A DNA stretch of 64,000 nucleotides from Physella acuta. Lineage: Eukaryota; Mollusca; Gastropoda; Physidae. This document shows, one piece after another, positions 50,216-63,243 of the stretch (position 1 is its first letter; each line of letters begins with the position of its first letter). A program made the position numbers and the translations under genes. The DNA lies in assembly GCF_028476545.1 (NCBI RefSeq), contig NW_026731810.1:752501-816500 (forward strand), read 5' to 3'. The notes beneath the pieces were generated by a model. It did no database searches. It saw only the letters and a program-made list of their open reading frames with translations, and was not told the DNA's origin.

Positions 50216-51852
50216 AATCACCTCTCCCCCAAGTTAACCCCAACACACCATCGACCCAGAAGGTTCCAGAAGGATTTATGAACATCGGTTTACTTAAGAC
50301 GCGGCTAGTGTATTTACCATTCATCGACTACTGTGGCTGGTTACATTCATTCTAAAATAGCTCGACCTGCCTTGTATAAAAACTGAACTGAACTAAGTAT
50401 ACACAAAGCTCACCGTTTAAATGTTAGCAGAGAATAATCTCCATATCTATTTGCTGTTGAATCTTCTATGGTTAAGTCAGAGTGTAGTACAGTGTAAGAT
50501 CAAATTTCATTCAAAACATTTTAATTTGAGGAACAGCATCGAACAGCATATGGTATTGTTTTGTTTTCTAAATCGATAAAATATCTGATTATACAAGAAT
50601 AGTGTATGTGAACAATTATTCCTTCAGCAAACTTAGCATTTAAATTAACACAAAGTTTGTTTACAAACGTGTTCAAATTTGGAATTGTGTTACAATATTT
50701 CTCCACTTAAATCCAATGCTATCTAATAAGTCGTATTAGACTAAGCCTTATACTCCGATGGCATAATCTCTGTTTTGCTTTTACGCAGTTCTTCACAGTC
50801 CTAAGTTAAAAAAAAAACCACTAAAATAAATTCTCACCAACGAAGCTTCAATCTGATAAAAATTTGTCTAGAAAAAAAAAACACTCGTCTCTGTTTCTTT
50901 TTGCCTTCCATTTTGTTGCGTGTTCCTCGGGTATTTCCGTTTGTGTCTTCAACAGGTCTCGGGAAAACCCGCAGGCTATTAAATGCATACCCAAATGAAG
51001 TGGTCACGGCAAACAGTTCTTTATCCGCATGCCTCCACTCCAAAAACGGATCTGTCGTACCGGATTAATGGTCGTCAATAGGAAGCCGAGTCTTGGAGGG
51101 GCGAGTTAACCGATGTTGTCGAGGGCATTCGCGACGTCAAAGTTTTCGGCTAGATAGATGCCTGGCTCGCGTGAGGAGAAATTGAATAGGTCGAGTTAAG
51201 CTTTAGTGGGGGAGGGGTCATTTCTAGATTAGGGTGGTCAGAGTATGATCAAGTGGACGAATGGGGTCATTTTAAGATTAGTGAGGTCAATAGAGGTCCA
51301 GTAAGGAGGATGGGGATCATTTCATGATTAGTGTTGATTTTTTTTTCTTTGGATAAGGTTTGTGAATTACTGTCCAGTGCGTGTCCAGTTTGACATTTCG
51401 AAATTTCTGGGTTAACTTGGTGAACGTTCTCTTAAAAAAGGTTGAAAATGAATGATTATTATGTTTATTATAAGTACACATAACATGATGTAGTCACACA
51501 TAATTAATGTTGTAAATAAAGACAAATTAACAAAGCCATCTGGATTTAGTATGGTCGCTGCATTCATGGGCTTAGCTCATACTCATCGAGAAAAGGTTCA
51601 TCTTTGATAAATAAATGTTTTTCAGTGTTGCAACATCTCACATAATGGGCTGATATTTGATGTTCCAATTACTTTATACTATAACGATGAATAGTTTCTG
51701 ATTGATTGCAACCAACTAGTCGAAATTTTTCCTTCGTTCATTCTACATCTAGATGTTCTTTGATAATTTTAGATCATAAAGATGAAATAAACTTATTTAA
51801 CGATGGATCTTTGTTTTAAACACCGTAAATCTCATGTGCAGAAAAGAGTTTG

Positions 51853-51856
<4 letters not shown>
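50216..51856. other. Unassigned DNA
   Basis: A small GGTCAnnnnAGATTAG-like duplication lies near 51217-51330. No gene, transposon or strong repeat is recognised. Confidence 0.5.

Positions 51857-51926
<70 letters not shown>
51857..51926. repeat. (TA)n microsatellite, about 34 units
   Basis: Uninterrupted TA dinucleotides. Confidence 0.98.
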
Positions 51927-51929
<3 letters not shown>

Positions 51930-53917
51930 AGCCTTAAAGGTTAGATAACGACATTTATTTTAAACACCAGGATAGAAAAATTGTTTTGTAATCACTTGAT
52001 ATTTTTAAACACCCCATCGGAAAATTACTATAGTGTAAAAGGAATTGCAGGAAATTCCAGCTATTTTTTTTGATGCATCGATCTTTTACAGGTAAAGGCC
52101 AAGGATAGCACGTGAGCATGACAGGTAAATGACGAGCGGTGGGTGTGCTCTGTTGAGGGTAGCTCGGGTAGAAGGGAAACATTAGTGGAAGGGAGACTAC
52201 TTGAGCATACGTTAGATAACTCGTATAGTGGGAGGTAACTCGCACGGAGAGAGATAAATTATATAGATAACATTTCAATCTGAAAAAGTAAACATTGCTA
52301 TACATTAAATTATACTGTATATTTCATTGTTAGAATAATAGGCGCAATTTATTTTACAATGTATTTTAGCAAGAAAGACTAAGCCGTCTAAATAGTATCA
52401 ATAATTAATATTATAGGTATTTTAGGTTTTGTCTGAATATATTTAAATAGGAATAATAAATATTTTTGAATGTCGACATTTAATTTTTATTTAAAATGTC
52501 AATAGGTAACTTCATTCGAAAAGACGGGAAAAATTAGGGAATATTTATAAACAAAGGCTTATGTTAGTGCTTCGTTACTAAAACTATTTTTTATTTTACT
52601 TTTCCATGTAGATTGATACTCCAATCCCAGACTCCCCTCGGCTCTTGTTAAATCGTGACTAAAAATAGTCCGTTTAATCATTACCCTCGGCGTCAATTAT
52701 TTTATCTTCCGAGTTAGAGAGGTCGCTGATAAGTTATGACCTAGATATTCCAAGACAGCTTCCAGGGGTTGCTTCTACCCCCTCATCTCCCTACACTCAC
52801 ACACACACACACTCACACACACACACATACTCCACGGCTAGCCCAGAAAGAAAATCGCTTCCACATTTGTCTTATCTGACTACTTAACCTCGATTTCAAA
52901 ACGACGTCAAAATGTCATGACGTTTACACGACAGGATCCCCTTGTCACGAGTTGGATTTGACGTCACAAATCTATACCATCTGATATTTAAAATCCCGAT
53001 TACAAATCAGCGCAGCGTGTACAAATGAGGACGTCGAGATCTCCGCATAACTCCTTGTCATTTCCAACTCCTTAAAATAGGATTCAGCCGAGCAATTATA
53101 TTTTCCTCATCTACCAAAATCAAAGAGCTTGCTAGGTTCACGGTCGGCACAATGAAACAACACATTAGAGATAAGTATTGTGATTTTATTAGAGGGGATT
53201 TCTGTCTAAATATAGATATTCCGAGGAATACCCTTGATTCAAGGGTCAACCTCGTCGATATAAATTTATGTTTTTTTAGCCCATTATGAGTCCACCACAA
53301 TTATGGTGTTTGAATAGGTCATTCACCGAATTTGTAAGTGGTTTTAATCTCGCTAAATGAAGTTATGTATATGGTATATGTTTATATTGTCATTTATATA
53401 AAAACTTGCTAAATCGCAGTAAGCCGTGAATAGCAGTTGGTATTTATCGTGTAAGGTAAACTCCATGGCACTTAAGAAGGAAAAAGGTAATTGTTTTCGA
53501 TTGCATGGATGAAGTAAGCCGACGCGAATGTAGAAATATATTAGACATATCACAAGGAAAATAAGGGGATTTTTCTTAGCTTCACTAGAACCAAGGACAT
53601 TTCTATTCTAAGAATAGATAGAATGTCAGTTTAGCTTTTTGGTGAATGTCAGATGAATTAGCATGACATTTTCTGGTGTGTGTATGTCGTGCACCGAGAA
53701 ACTATACACAATTTTGGAAGGAAAATATTGCATTTTTAAAATATAAACTAAGTTAAAATATACCGTAGCGACTCGTAAAATTATAGGGAATGATGCTCAC
53801 AATACTTTACTTGATGTGATTTGAAAACGTATTGAATAGCGTATAGATAAAATGCCCTGTGGCATATTTTCCCTCACCAAATGAAAAGCTGACGCAAGAG
53901 TCAAGTTTACCAGAGAC
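51927..53917. other. AT-rich DNA, little recognised
   Basis: A 116-codon minus-strand frame (52305 to 51955) is unrecognised. A (CA)n patch lies near 52796-52826 and TGACGTCA at 52959. Confidence 0.45.
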
Positions 53918-55099
53918 CAGCACAGGCGCCAGGGTATTTAGCGCCCTATGCACAACTTATTAAAACGCCCCCCTTTCACTCAAATTAATTACTAAAACAT
54001 ATGCATAAGAAAACAATTCATTAAAAGTGACAAATTAATTTATTATCAATTGCATAAACGTTAAATATAGACATCAAAATCAAATTTTACTTGCCTCCTT
54101 CGTTGCCCAATTCCAGTTTGCAAGCGTAATCACGTTTTATTGAAATTGTTGCTAACTCCACAAGTCTACTTTGTACTTTACGACATAGCCCCCCTTCCCA
54201 CCCCCTTAGAAAATTTAAAGTGCTTCCCCCCCCCCCCCCACTCCCGGGGGAAAAAGTCTGGAAAAAAAACCACGGAAAACAAAGATCTTGTAGTGTTTGA
54301 TTCTCTGCAGTCCTCTCCCAAGGTGAGGACTTACCTGTTTTAAGCTTGATTGTTTTTAGTTATAATTGTAAAATGTCTATATTGTATGATTATGTAACGA
54401 CTTTTTTTGTTTTTAAAAAATAAAGTTATAAATGTTATATATTCCAGCCTAAAATTGTTATATATGAATCCTTTAGGAGAGGGTAAAAAATATGAAAAGA
54501 AAATTAATTAGATGTTTAATTTACGACTAAGTCTGAATGTCTACAAACATTAAATATTGCAATCTACAACGGCTACTGATGTATTTGTTTTTCAACTTGA
54601 TAATGCTAAAAAAATCCTACCAAACTATTTTGTTTAGCACTTAAGCTCTATATAATTTTTACAGTAACAAATAATAACTTAATGTTGTATTTATATGTAA
54701 GCGGTCAACCTAAGGCCTAATGTGAAGAAATTTGAAATGAATGTAAAGTTAAGCAATGAATTATCTTTCTTTTGAAAAGCCAAATAACAACATTTTATTC
54801 AAGGGAAATAACTTTTACAAGAATTGCTAAATTAATCAAATGTAACTAAGACATGTCTGAAAAACACAATACAACGCTGCAAATTTCATTACGTAATAAT
54901 TATAACAAATCTTTTATACTAGATATGTAACCTTGTAAAAACAATATATCTTACCTATTGAATACTTAACTGTATGTTTTTTCTTGAAATTCTAAAAATA
55001 GTAGCTTTATTATAACATAGTTCTATTCAATTTTGATGACATACACTAATCAGTACATTGACAACTTATAACTTACTATAAAATTTTGGATCCCCTAAT

Positions 55100-55305
55100 C
55101 AGGGGTTGGCAACCTTTTGAAGCGGAAGAGCCAAAAGTTACAATTTTCAAAATTTCCCTGGTTTTAAAGAGCCACTAAATTTTTTTTATTTCAAATATTT
55201 TATTTTTTATTAAGATTATTAGTATTTGTGCAAGGAGCTGGAGAGCCGCATATTGATATCAAAAGAGCCGCATGCGGCTCGCGAGCCGCAGGTTGCCGAC
55301 CCCTG
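55100..55305 (+). mobile_element. 206-bp hAT miniature element, plus orientation
   Basis: CAGGGGTTGGCAACC and GGTTGCCGACCCCTG termini. Flanks CCCCTAAT (55092-55099) and CCCTAAAT (55306-55313) match imperfectly. It shares GAGCCAAAAGTTACAA and the GAGCCGCATGCGGCTC palindrome with the 35728 element. Too short to code for anything. Confidence 0.88.
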
Positions 55306-55439
55306 CCCTAAATAAAGGGATGTCTTTCAAAAAATTCTATACCTTAATACCACTAGAATCAATACTCCCGAAGTGCAAAACAACGATAATTCAACGCCTA
55401 CATTCTCATTTCTCTACTACTAATCAGATTCCACTAGAC

Positions 55440-55647
55440 CAGGGGTCGGCAACCTGCGGCTCGCGAGCCGCATGCGGCTCTTTTGATATCAAGATGCAGC
55501 TCTCCAGCTCCTTGAACAAATACTAATAATCTTAATTAAAAAATAAAATATTTGAAATTAAAAAAATGTTAGTGGCTCTTTAAAACCAGGGAAATTTTGA
55601 AAATTGTAACTTTTGGCTCTTCCGCTTCAAAAGGTTGCCGACCCCTG
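55440..55647 (-). mobile_element. 208-bp hAT miniature element, minus orientation
   Basis: CAGGGGTCGGCAACC and GGTTGCCGACCCCTG termini, with a perfect 8-bp duplication CACTAGAC at 55432-55439 and 55648-55655. Its reverse complement matches the 55100 element at well over 90% of positions by eye. Confidence 0.93.
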
Positions 55648-56251
55648 CACTAGACCTTCAACTACATAACAGCCGAATAAAAAAAATACGACACTTTAAT
55701 ACTTAATTACTTTATACCTACGAAACCATATCTGCAACAGCCTTCCGCCGTTACTCCCAAATCTAAACGATTGATCAAAACTTATAAAAAAAGCGACAAT
55801 ACTTTGAACACCCCGTCATTACAAAACTCTATACACCAGGACAGATTTCTAATTCAAAGTCAGAGAAAACGAGACTTAAAAAAAGCCTTATTAAAATGTT
55901 CTAAATTTAAATTACGTACTTATTTAATCGTTTTCTACATAAATTATGTGACACCAAAATAAAAAGGCAAAATGACTGGTAAAAAGCGCCCCGACCTTTG
56001 CAAATTAGGGAGGTGGTGTTGCATTTTCACCATCGCAAATAAATATAGGCATATAAAGACCTAATTTTGGGGTGGAGGTGCAAAATTGATAGTTTGTCTT
56101 CGGTTCCGAAATAGATTGCTACTCCTTTATAAAAGTTATCAATTATTAGGTACTTTTCGATAAGAGCGATTGAACCTTTTGCGCCCCCCCCCCCCCCCCG
56201 GGATGAAGCCCTAGGCAACCGCCTAGTTCGCCTTATAGGTAGCACCGGCCC

Positions 56252-56704
56252 TACTAATGACGATTAAAATTATTACAAATCCTCAAAACATCTCCAAAAT
56301 ATTACACCGATTACAACGCCAAAACATTAGTCCAAGTATCAGGTCTCTAAATGTCATCATATTTCTCTACTATCTACTTAACGAACAAGAGAATCATTAG
56401 TTTAAACGGATCAATTGCGCAGCTATTATCTATCTAACCAATTAACTTTTTAGCAGCCTGACATTTACATCTTTAAATAAACTTACCGCTCCATGCTATT
56501 TCCTGAAAGACCATTTTTTATAGAATGTCAGAGATCGACTGTTAATTTAACCTAGATTCTAGGTCTAGCCGACCCGTACTTTATGTTTTTTCCCCAAGAT
56601 TATAATTTTTTTTCCAGACGGACAGGACATTTAAATCCAGACAGAAAATCTTTATGAATCGTTTCGGTACATGCAATGGGGTAGCAAGTCTAATTGTTAC
56701 TCAA
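56252..56704. other. AT-rich DNA, nothing recognised
   Basis: No repeat or gene structure noticed. Confidence 0.5.
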
Positions 56705-56907
56705 AGGATTGTTAGAATGTACGGGTAGGTTACTAGCCCGCTGGTGTTAGGCTCAAGTATGCTACAGCAGCACGTCCCTGAGTCTACCCAGCACTGATGT
56801 GTACCCAGCTCACATTAGGGCAAGTAAAGGTGTCTGGGCATAATGCTGACCACACTATCTCTTCATATGACGAAGTCACAGAAACAGGTGAACTCTACTT
56901 CAATAGT
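56705..56907 (+). mobile_element. SINE family A, diverged host copy
   Basis: The tRNA head is poorly preserved. The body is clear: CTGAGTCTACCCAGCACTGAT, CAGCTCACATTAGGG, AAGTAAAGG, GACCACACTATCTCTTCATA and GAACTCTACTTCA. Its 3' end is split by another SINE; the remaining piece continues at about 57156. Confidence 0.8.
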
Positions 56908-57141
56908 AAGTTTCCCTTTCAAACCTGACAGTCTATGGGGCAAGTGAAGTAGAGTTCACTTGTATATGAAGAGATAGTGTGGTCAACACAATGCCCAGCC
57001 GTCTTTACTTTCCCTAACGTGAGTTAGGTACCCAGCAGAGTTGGGTGGACTCAGGGATGGTCTACTGACTTGAACCCGGATTCGAACTCGAGACTTACGG
57101 GTTAGCAGTCCAGCTCTCTACCGCTAGACCACTCCGTCCCA
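56908..57141 (-). mobile_element. SINE family A, full-length nested copy
   Basis: Read from 57141 downward: GGGACGGAGTGGTCTAGCGG, anticodon loop GACTGCTAACCC (GCT, Ser-like), GAGTTCGAATCCGGGTTC, GAGTCCACCCAACTCTGC, ACTCACGTTAGGGAAAG, GACCACACTATCTCTTCATA, GAACTCTACTTCACTTGCCC and the tail CAGGTTTGAAAGGGAAACTT. A perfect 14-bp duplication TCTACTTCAATAGT flanks it (56894-56907, 57142-57155). About 234 bp, head to tail intact. Confidence 0.92.
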
Positions 57142-57155
57142 TCTACTTCAATAGT

Positions 57156-60134
57156 CTGTTATATAAAAAAAAACGGAGCTCTTCTTGTGGTCTATTAGGA
57201 AATCCAAGCACAATGCCTTGCCGTGAGATGAGATGGGGGTCTTGGAATCAGCAGTGTCGCCGAAGCGGCTTAAAGAAAACCAGGATTTAAGGTTAAATAT
57301 AAAGCCTGGTTGTTGTATTTAGATGGACAAGAAACTTACATGACATAGCCTACATGTGTGGCGGGCAAAATACTTGAACTGAGTCAAGCAGGGAATAATT
57401 ATGGCTAATGCAAATGGCCGGCTAATACATTAGCTAAATATGAGGTCGCCCTAAAACACGCAATCAACCTCTAAATAGTTGAAATTTTCTCAAGAGATTG
57501 TAATTGTTCATTAATTACTCCAAATAATTATATAAGAATAATGAGTGGAGAATAATTTGCAAAACCTGTAACACGCAGAAAACGTGCTAATTGTATAATC
57601 AATGTCACTTGCAAGCTACATCAAGTCCACTTAACACAACTAAAATAAACACGAGCCTCCATCCATCTTCAGGCCAGACATGCAACGTTAAATCAGTTAA
57701 CAAATATCCTGGCTGCTTAAACTCTAGGTTCGATGACCTCTGTGATCACGTGATGAGGTCACTTGTCAGGGGCCAATCTTGAATATAATTAGATAATGTA
57801 AGCACTCTAGAGAACACTGGTCAAAGTGTTCTGCTTCTCTTTCATCTTCTCTAAAGAACACTCGTCAAATTGTTCTATTTTTCTTTCATATATAAAATCT
57901 CCACGTATTTCAACACTGCTTTTCGTTGTTTGTAAATGTTCTTCAATTCAGATCGTTGATACTCTCTTGACGTACGCTGGCTGGACAAATACATCATTCT
58001 ATTTATAGAGCAGGTCACCGTGCCCTAACGTGTGATGTAATTGCATTTTGTCACGTGACATCAATGTACGGGGTATGTTTACTTCAAATGCGCATGTCCT
58101 GGAGTATTTAAAAGGACACCTTCTTTAATTATCTGCAATCAGAAAACACAGTTTCGTACACGGTGTGTTTTTAACAAAAATAAACTTTGTGATTAGACTT
58201 GATAAAGTAACGTATAACCTGTGTAAAACCTTTCTTTATGAAATACAGTAACAGATAGGTGGTTCTACATTGCAAACACTGACGGACTAGTTGTATCCAA
58301 GAGGCATGGAGATTTTAAAAGGGGTCCCGACCCTTGATTGACATTTTCATTATGCATTTTTTCCCCATCGCATTGAATTTTACGCTTTGCAACGAATGAA
58401 GGTAAGTTGTAAAATGAAGACATTCCAATTTATTTTCATCAAGTAATTAATGGCCTATTACAGCATCAATCCTAGCGGTCTACAGGGATTTATCCAGGTA
58501 CACCGGCGGTTCATCCCACCCCTACCTGTACAGCTTAGCTTTAATTAGAGATAAATATGCAGACAAATTCATATGGAGCAAACTTACAATGAATTTAAAT
58601 TAATTTTAACTAAATCTAGAAAAAAACTTACTTTGTTTATTAATTAGCATTATACTTTTAAAATAATATAACCAGATGTAGCAAGTCTGATAAGAATATT
58701 TCATAAATGTAGTTGAAGCTTGAATCATCGAATAATAATGTTTACTTTAAAAATAAAAATTAAAGCAAACATTTTAAAAATATTTCAACCTGTTATGGCT
58801 GTAATGAACTCTGAATTCTCCGCGTGCTAACTTCTAGAAAAAAAAAACAACTAACCCAGCAATTCAGCAATTGATTTTGTCAGCTGCAAGATACATTTGT
58901 CTATGCTTGTCTTTGTCTAGACGTCTGCAGCTAGCAAAAACCTACATCAACGTTGGTGTCTTGAAGAATTAGGTGTCAGGGTCACCAAGTTCTTTACAAA
59001 TTACCAGAAAATAATATAAAGAAAACCACTTACGTTGTAACACACTCGCACTGAATAATCTCACTTCGAGGCTGACAAATTGATTTTAAACGAAGCGTTT
59101 TATTGGTGCGAGGAGAGATGTTTCATCAGTCTTTAAAAAAATAGTTCCACTGTATGCAATCTGTGCGAGTGTTCATCAGTACGTTAAAGAAATAGTTCCC
59201 CCCACTGCATGAAGTTTACGCTTGTGTGTCCTCTACTGGCAGACTAACGCAATAATAATTGTTTAACTCTAACCTACTATCATTTAGTCTGTCAGTGTCT
59301 GGTGCCGAGTTCCAAGACATTGGTGCTTGATGTATCGAGTTGTGCTGTGGACATGTCTCGGATTATCGTTTTTTTTTTGTTAATCCGAAATCTCAGGTGT
59401 ACCCAACTCACATAGCTTTAAAATCTTTTAACGACAATAGTTTCTATGAGATCATAGGCGTACATTTATAATTGATTATTCAGTCTGAGCATAAGGCTAA
59501 TGGGTTTATAAAAGGACAAACATTCATACAGATAATTTATTAACCAAATTTTATTAGTGTATAACATAGTAAATAAAATCTGTGTTTAATTTGACAAGAA
59601 GTGTGTTCTCATGAAAAGATCATTTTAAATAATGTTTCACATTTAGCAAATTTTCCCTACACCAATACCCGCTCTTAAACTTAATATATATAAATAAACA
59701 ACTTGTAAAAGCTTACAAGAAAAAACACTTGGCTGCGATTTTTTCGCAGGGTCGCTCGTAGTATTTTACAGTCATACTGAGACATCAGCACCCGTGTTCT
59801 ATACGCCAGCAGTTCTGCTAAACCTACGCCCCAGCAGTGAGCAAATGAATTTCACTTCACAGGATTTCGTCCTCTAAACTCATTCGACTATAAAACGCGA
59901 AAATTTGAACTCTCCAATGCAGAAAGTTGAGCTTCTAGTTCGCTGGTTTTTGTAATCACTACGCTGGAATCTACCTTCAGGGGATGGTTTAGCTGGAGAT
60001 CTATTTACTTTCAGGAAAATGCATTCCTTGTGATTCTATATGTCAACATAGTGAAGGGGCTAAGCTAGCTGCAATGATGGGATCTGTAGAGGTATTGGGG
60101 GTTGGGGGTTCCTTGATCGGAGGTTAAATTACAG
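57156..60134. other. AT-rich DNA, nothing recognised
   Basis: Nearly 3 kb with no open frame above 63 codons, no tandem array and no transposon terminus that I can see. It is the plainest stretch of the window. Confidence 0.5.
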
Positions 60135-60445
60135 AAATGCTTTAATGGCTTCAGTGGTGATACAGTAGTGATTGAGTGGTGATTGGATGGTGAGGGGGTA
60201 TACAGTGGGGATTGAGTGGTAATACAGAGATGATTGAGTGGTGATTGAGTGGTAATTTAATGGTGATTTAGTGATGTTTGGTTGGTGAAGGGGTAATACA
60301 GTGGGGATTGTAATTGAGTGGTGATTTGATGGTGATACAGTGGTGATACTTTGGTGATTTAGTGGTGATAAAGGTGATGATTTTTGTGGTAGCTCAGTGG
60401 TAATACAGTGGTGATTAAACGCCGATTCAGTGGCCATTTAGTCGT
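60135..60445. repeat. GTGGTGATT-type degenerate minisatellite
   Basis: About 20 loose units of 12-18 bp around GAGTGGTGATTNAGTGGTAA and ACAGTGGTGATAC. The minus-strand 102-codon frame here is only its translation. Confidence 0.88.
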
Positions 60446-61084
60446 GGTTTATATGCATTATACAACCTATTTCAAACACCACTTCAAATACGTGATTTTT
60501 TTTTGACTCGTTGAATTTTGTGTCTGTCTATACATTTAGGGAATGTTGGTAAAAACATCAACTCACTAAACTCACTAATGATCTGATAATCGGTTACAAT
60601 TTATTCACGACATTGTCAGGTCACTGACCTCGTGAGTCTCGTGTTACTAGCCTCACGAGTTTCAGTAGTTTCACATGTCATTCAAATATCACTTGACTTT
60701 CCTTACGATTATATAAAGTTTTCTTGTATGCCTTTCCTATGTCTCACGAGACACATGTCTTCTGTTTTGTCTCTCTAATTGCAATAGAATTCTCTCACGA
60801 TACTAAGCACTCATTCTTTACACGTTACATATATTTTAACATCACAAACAACGCTTTTAAAAACACCACCAAACGAATAGGTTAAAGACACGAAGAGATA
60901 ATTTTTCCTAAAAACCCATCTCTGTAGATATTTGTTTGTTTTAATAAATGTTACGAAATTATATAAAACATTGTATTTGTGCGATTACACTTGCACACAT
61001 GTGATTTTCCCCCCAAAAATTCTAGGGTTGGGAGGGATTCCATCCAACACATAAAGTATTACATGTCAATTTCTTAAGCGCCAT
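60446..61084. other. Unassigned DNA
   Basis: Short CTCACGAG-type motifs recur near 60630-60790 without clear periodicity. Nothing coding recognised. Confidence 0.45.
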
Positions 61085-61305
61085 GTAGGCCGTTGACTCC
61101 GATTTCAGCCTGCTTTTCGTATTTAATTTGCTTCCATAGCCTTTGTCCAACTAAGAACAAACCACAGTGCAGCAGTTTTTATTTTTTATTTTGGAGTAGT
61201 CTCTCCTAGAAGAATTGCTTTCCCCAAACTATCGAGCCTCATTTGCTCGGGGGTTCGAACTCGGTTCAGCAGCCACGAGCTTAACCGATCCAACCACGCC
61301 GACAT
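61085..61305 (-). mobile_element. SINE family B with tRNA-like head
   Basis: On the minus strand from 61305: GGCGTGGTTGGATCGGTTAA (A-box-like), a GTGGCTGCTGAACC arm, and GAGTTCGAACCCCCGAGC (B-box). The body includes GTTTGTTCTTAGTTGGACAA, GGCTATGGAAGCAAATT and GAAAAGCAGGCTGAAATC, shared with the 42980-43135 copy. The body is distinct from family A, so this is a second tRNA-derived SINE family. The exact 3' end is uncertain. Confidence 0.65.
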
Positions 61306-61661
61306 CTATGGTTGTGTTTTAAAAAAGAAAACCAAAATATTCCTTCGTGTATTTAGATATGTTAAGATTCTGCCAATACTTACACATGTACACACGTCGC
61401 TACTCAATCCGCTAATTCGTGCTTCGTGTTCCGTTCATTAGCCCGGTAATAAGCGTTGTCATAACAACCCAGCCGTCATAAGCCAGATTTTTTTCATCTG
61501 CTAGCTGTTACACGATGCGTGGCGTTTGTTTTGGCTCGTGTGAGTTTTCGTTAGTTAGACGTCGGTCTAATCACACGCAAACCCTAATGTCTGAATGGGT
61601 TAATTTTTCTTCAAAGGCCAGAAAATCATCTTTGTAATCAAGTTACTTACTCACACACACT

Positions 61662-61663
<2 letters not shown>

Positions 61664-61740
<77 letters not shown>
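61664..61740. repeat. (TA)n microsatellite
   Basis: A TA tract with one ATGTATAT interruption near 61676. Confidence 0.97.
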
Positions 61741-61744
<4 letters not shown>

Positions 61745-63164
61745 TCATGCATTGGTTTGAAAAAGAGCTGTGTTTCTTAATCTGGGTTTGATCGAACCCC
61801 AATGGTTTGGCGAGTTAGTCTAAGGGATTCGGTTGATGTCAAGGAGCAACCGACTCATATGATTTGCGATTAGATTTTTGTCCGTGTGGATGATAGAGCT
61901 GTTGGCCGCGGCAGATGACAGTTCAAATACGACAGCGCAACAGCACGATATAGTAATTAAGTGCGCCAGAGAGAGATAGTACGTGTTGGTGTCTTGATAC
62001 GTCTGTATCGTGTAACCCTTTGACGTCACGACATAGGCCTACATACGTCACAATTCGTGTAGACGTCACCTGTACATTGATGATGTATGTAAGTGATGTC
62101 ACCCAACAAATACATATACATGACATATACAGCAGCCATAAAGAAATATTTTTCAAACCTTAACTCAACATTTTTTTCTGTCAACTATTTTTATAGAGCT
62201 TTTGATTTAATAATATTTATGTCATATTTCCAAATCCAAATTTCCGCAAACATTGAGTCACTGTACCAAGATTACTCTTTTACAAAGGTTAGATAAAAAC
62301 AAATTGAAAATAAAAACGAAACAAAAACATTATATTTTTTAGAGCAAAACATTAACCGAGATCTCTTGTATGACATCTGTTTACCAACCTATAACTCTCT
62401 ATTGTCCGTTTTTTTTATCCGGATAAAAATATTCCATGCAGGTACAAAAGAACGGAAATACGTCATTTCCGTTTGTTTAAAGATAGGGATAATACTCCCG
62501 AGCAAAACATCCTATGAAGGACTAATAGCAGACGTCCAGAATGATCGCTGTCCACTCATCGTCCACTCGCTCAGCCCCGCTCGCCCCCACTCAGACGTCA
62601 AATGAGCGCACGTGATTTTCGTGTGCGGGGAGACATGAAAGCGGTCTCTCGATAACAGTTTTAATAACTTCTTTTGTCCCACAACTGCTAGATGTACAAC
62701 GGGAGATAATAGACACCTCTGTTGTAGATTATCTCCCTGTACTTACATAGTGCTCCCCCCTGGTGATTAATGGTATGCTGATTGGTATTTTATTGATCAC
62801 AAGCTATGTATGATGTTCTTTATAGTGCATGCGACATACTCTATGAGAACTGGTGACATTTGGCTATGTCACTGATACAGATTATAATTTTTTTTTGCTT
62901 GTTTACTAGCAAATATAGCTTGTTTTTTGTAAAATTACTTACCATTTTCCCGATTAAAAAATTAAATTAACCAAACCATATATAAATTTTTAAAGTAAAC
63001 AAAATGCTGAGGATGCCGGGTTTTTTAAATGACCAAAATTATATTCAATGACTAAAATGACATATTCACATCTGTTAACACTAATACATTGATACATATA
63101 TCACTCGAAAAATACACACAAAAAACAAGAAAAAACACTTACACACACGTAAACATACAGCCAC
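61741..63164. other. AT-rich DNA, little recognised
   Basis: TGACGTCA lies at 62021. A 12-bp hairpin ACGGGAGATAAT...ATTATCTCCCTGT lies at about 62698-62740. No gene recognised. Confidence 0.45.
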
Positions 63165-63170
63165 ATTCAC

Positions 63171-63203
<33 letters not shown>

Positions 63204-63243
63204 AACAGACATTCAAACCCCCCCCCTCCACACACACACACAT
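63165..63243. repeat. (AC)n microsatellites with a C-run
   Basis: AC repeats at about 63170-63202 and 63230-63242, with a C-run near 63219-63226. Confidence 0.92.

Larger units (their letters stand above)
53918..56251. mobile_element. Probable hAT-like element with nested insertions
   Basis: The left end CAGCACAGGCGCCAGGG and the right end, read on the minus strand as TAGGGCCGGTGCTACC, are similar inverted termini. Subterminal TTTAGCGCCCTATGC at the left mirrors GTTGCCTAGGGC at the right (minus strand). No matching 8-bp flank was found. Two smaller hAT elements sit inside at 55100 and 55440. No transposase frame is visible. It might instead be two unrelated end fragments. Confidence 0.42.

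Noticed and set aside
51955-52305. 116-codon minus-strand open frame
   Set aside because: No domain seen and no supporting context.
53910-56259. Target duplication for the larger hAT-like element
   Set aside because: CCAGAGAC before the left end does not match the sequence after the right end, so the element is kept at low confidence.
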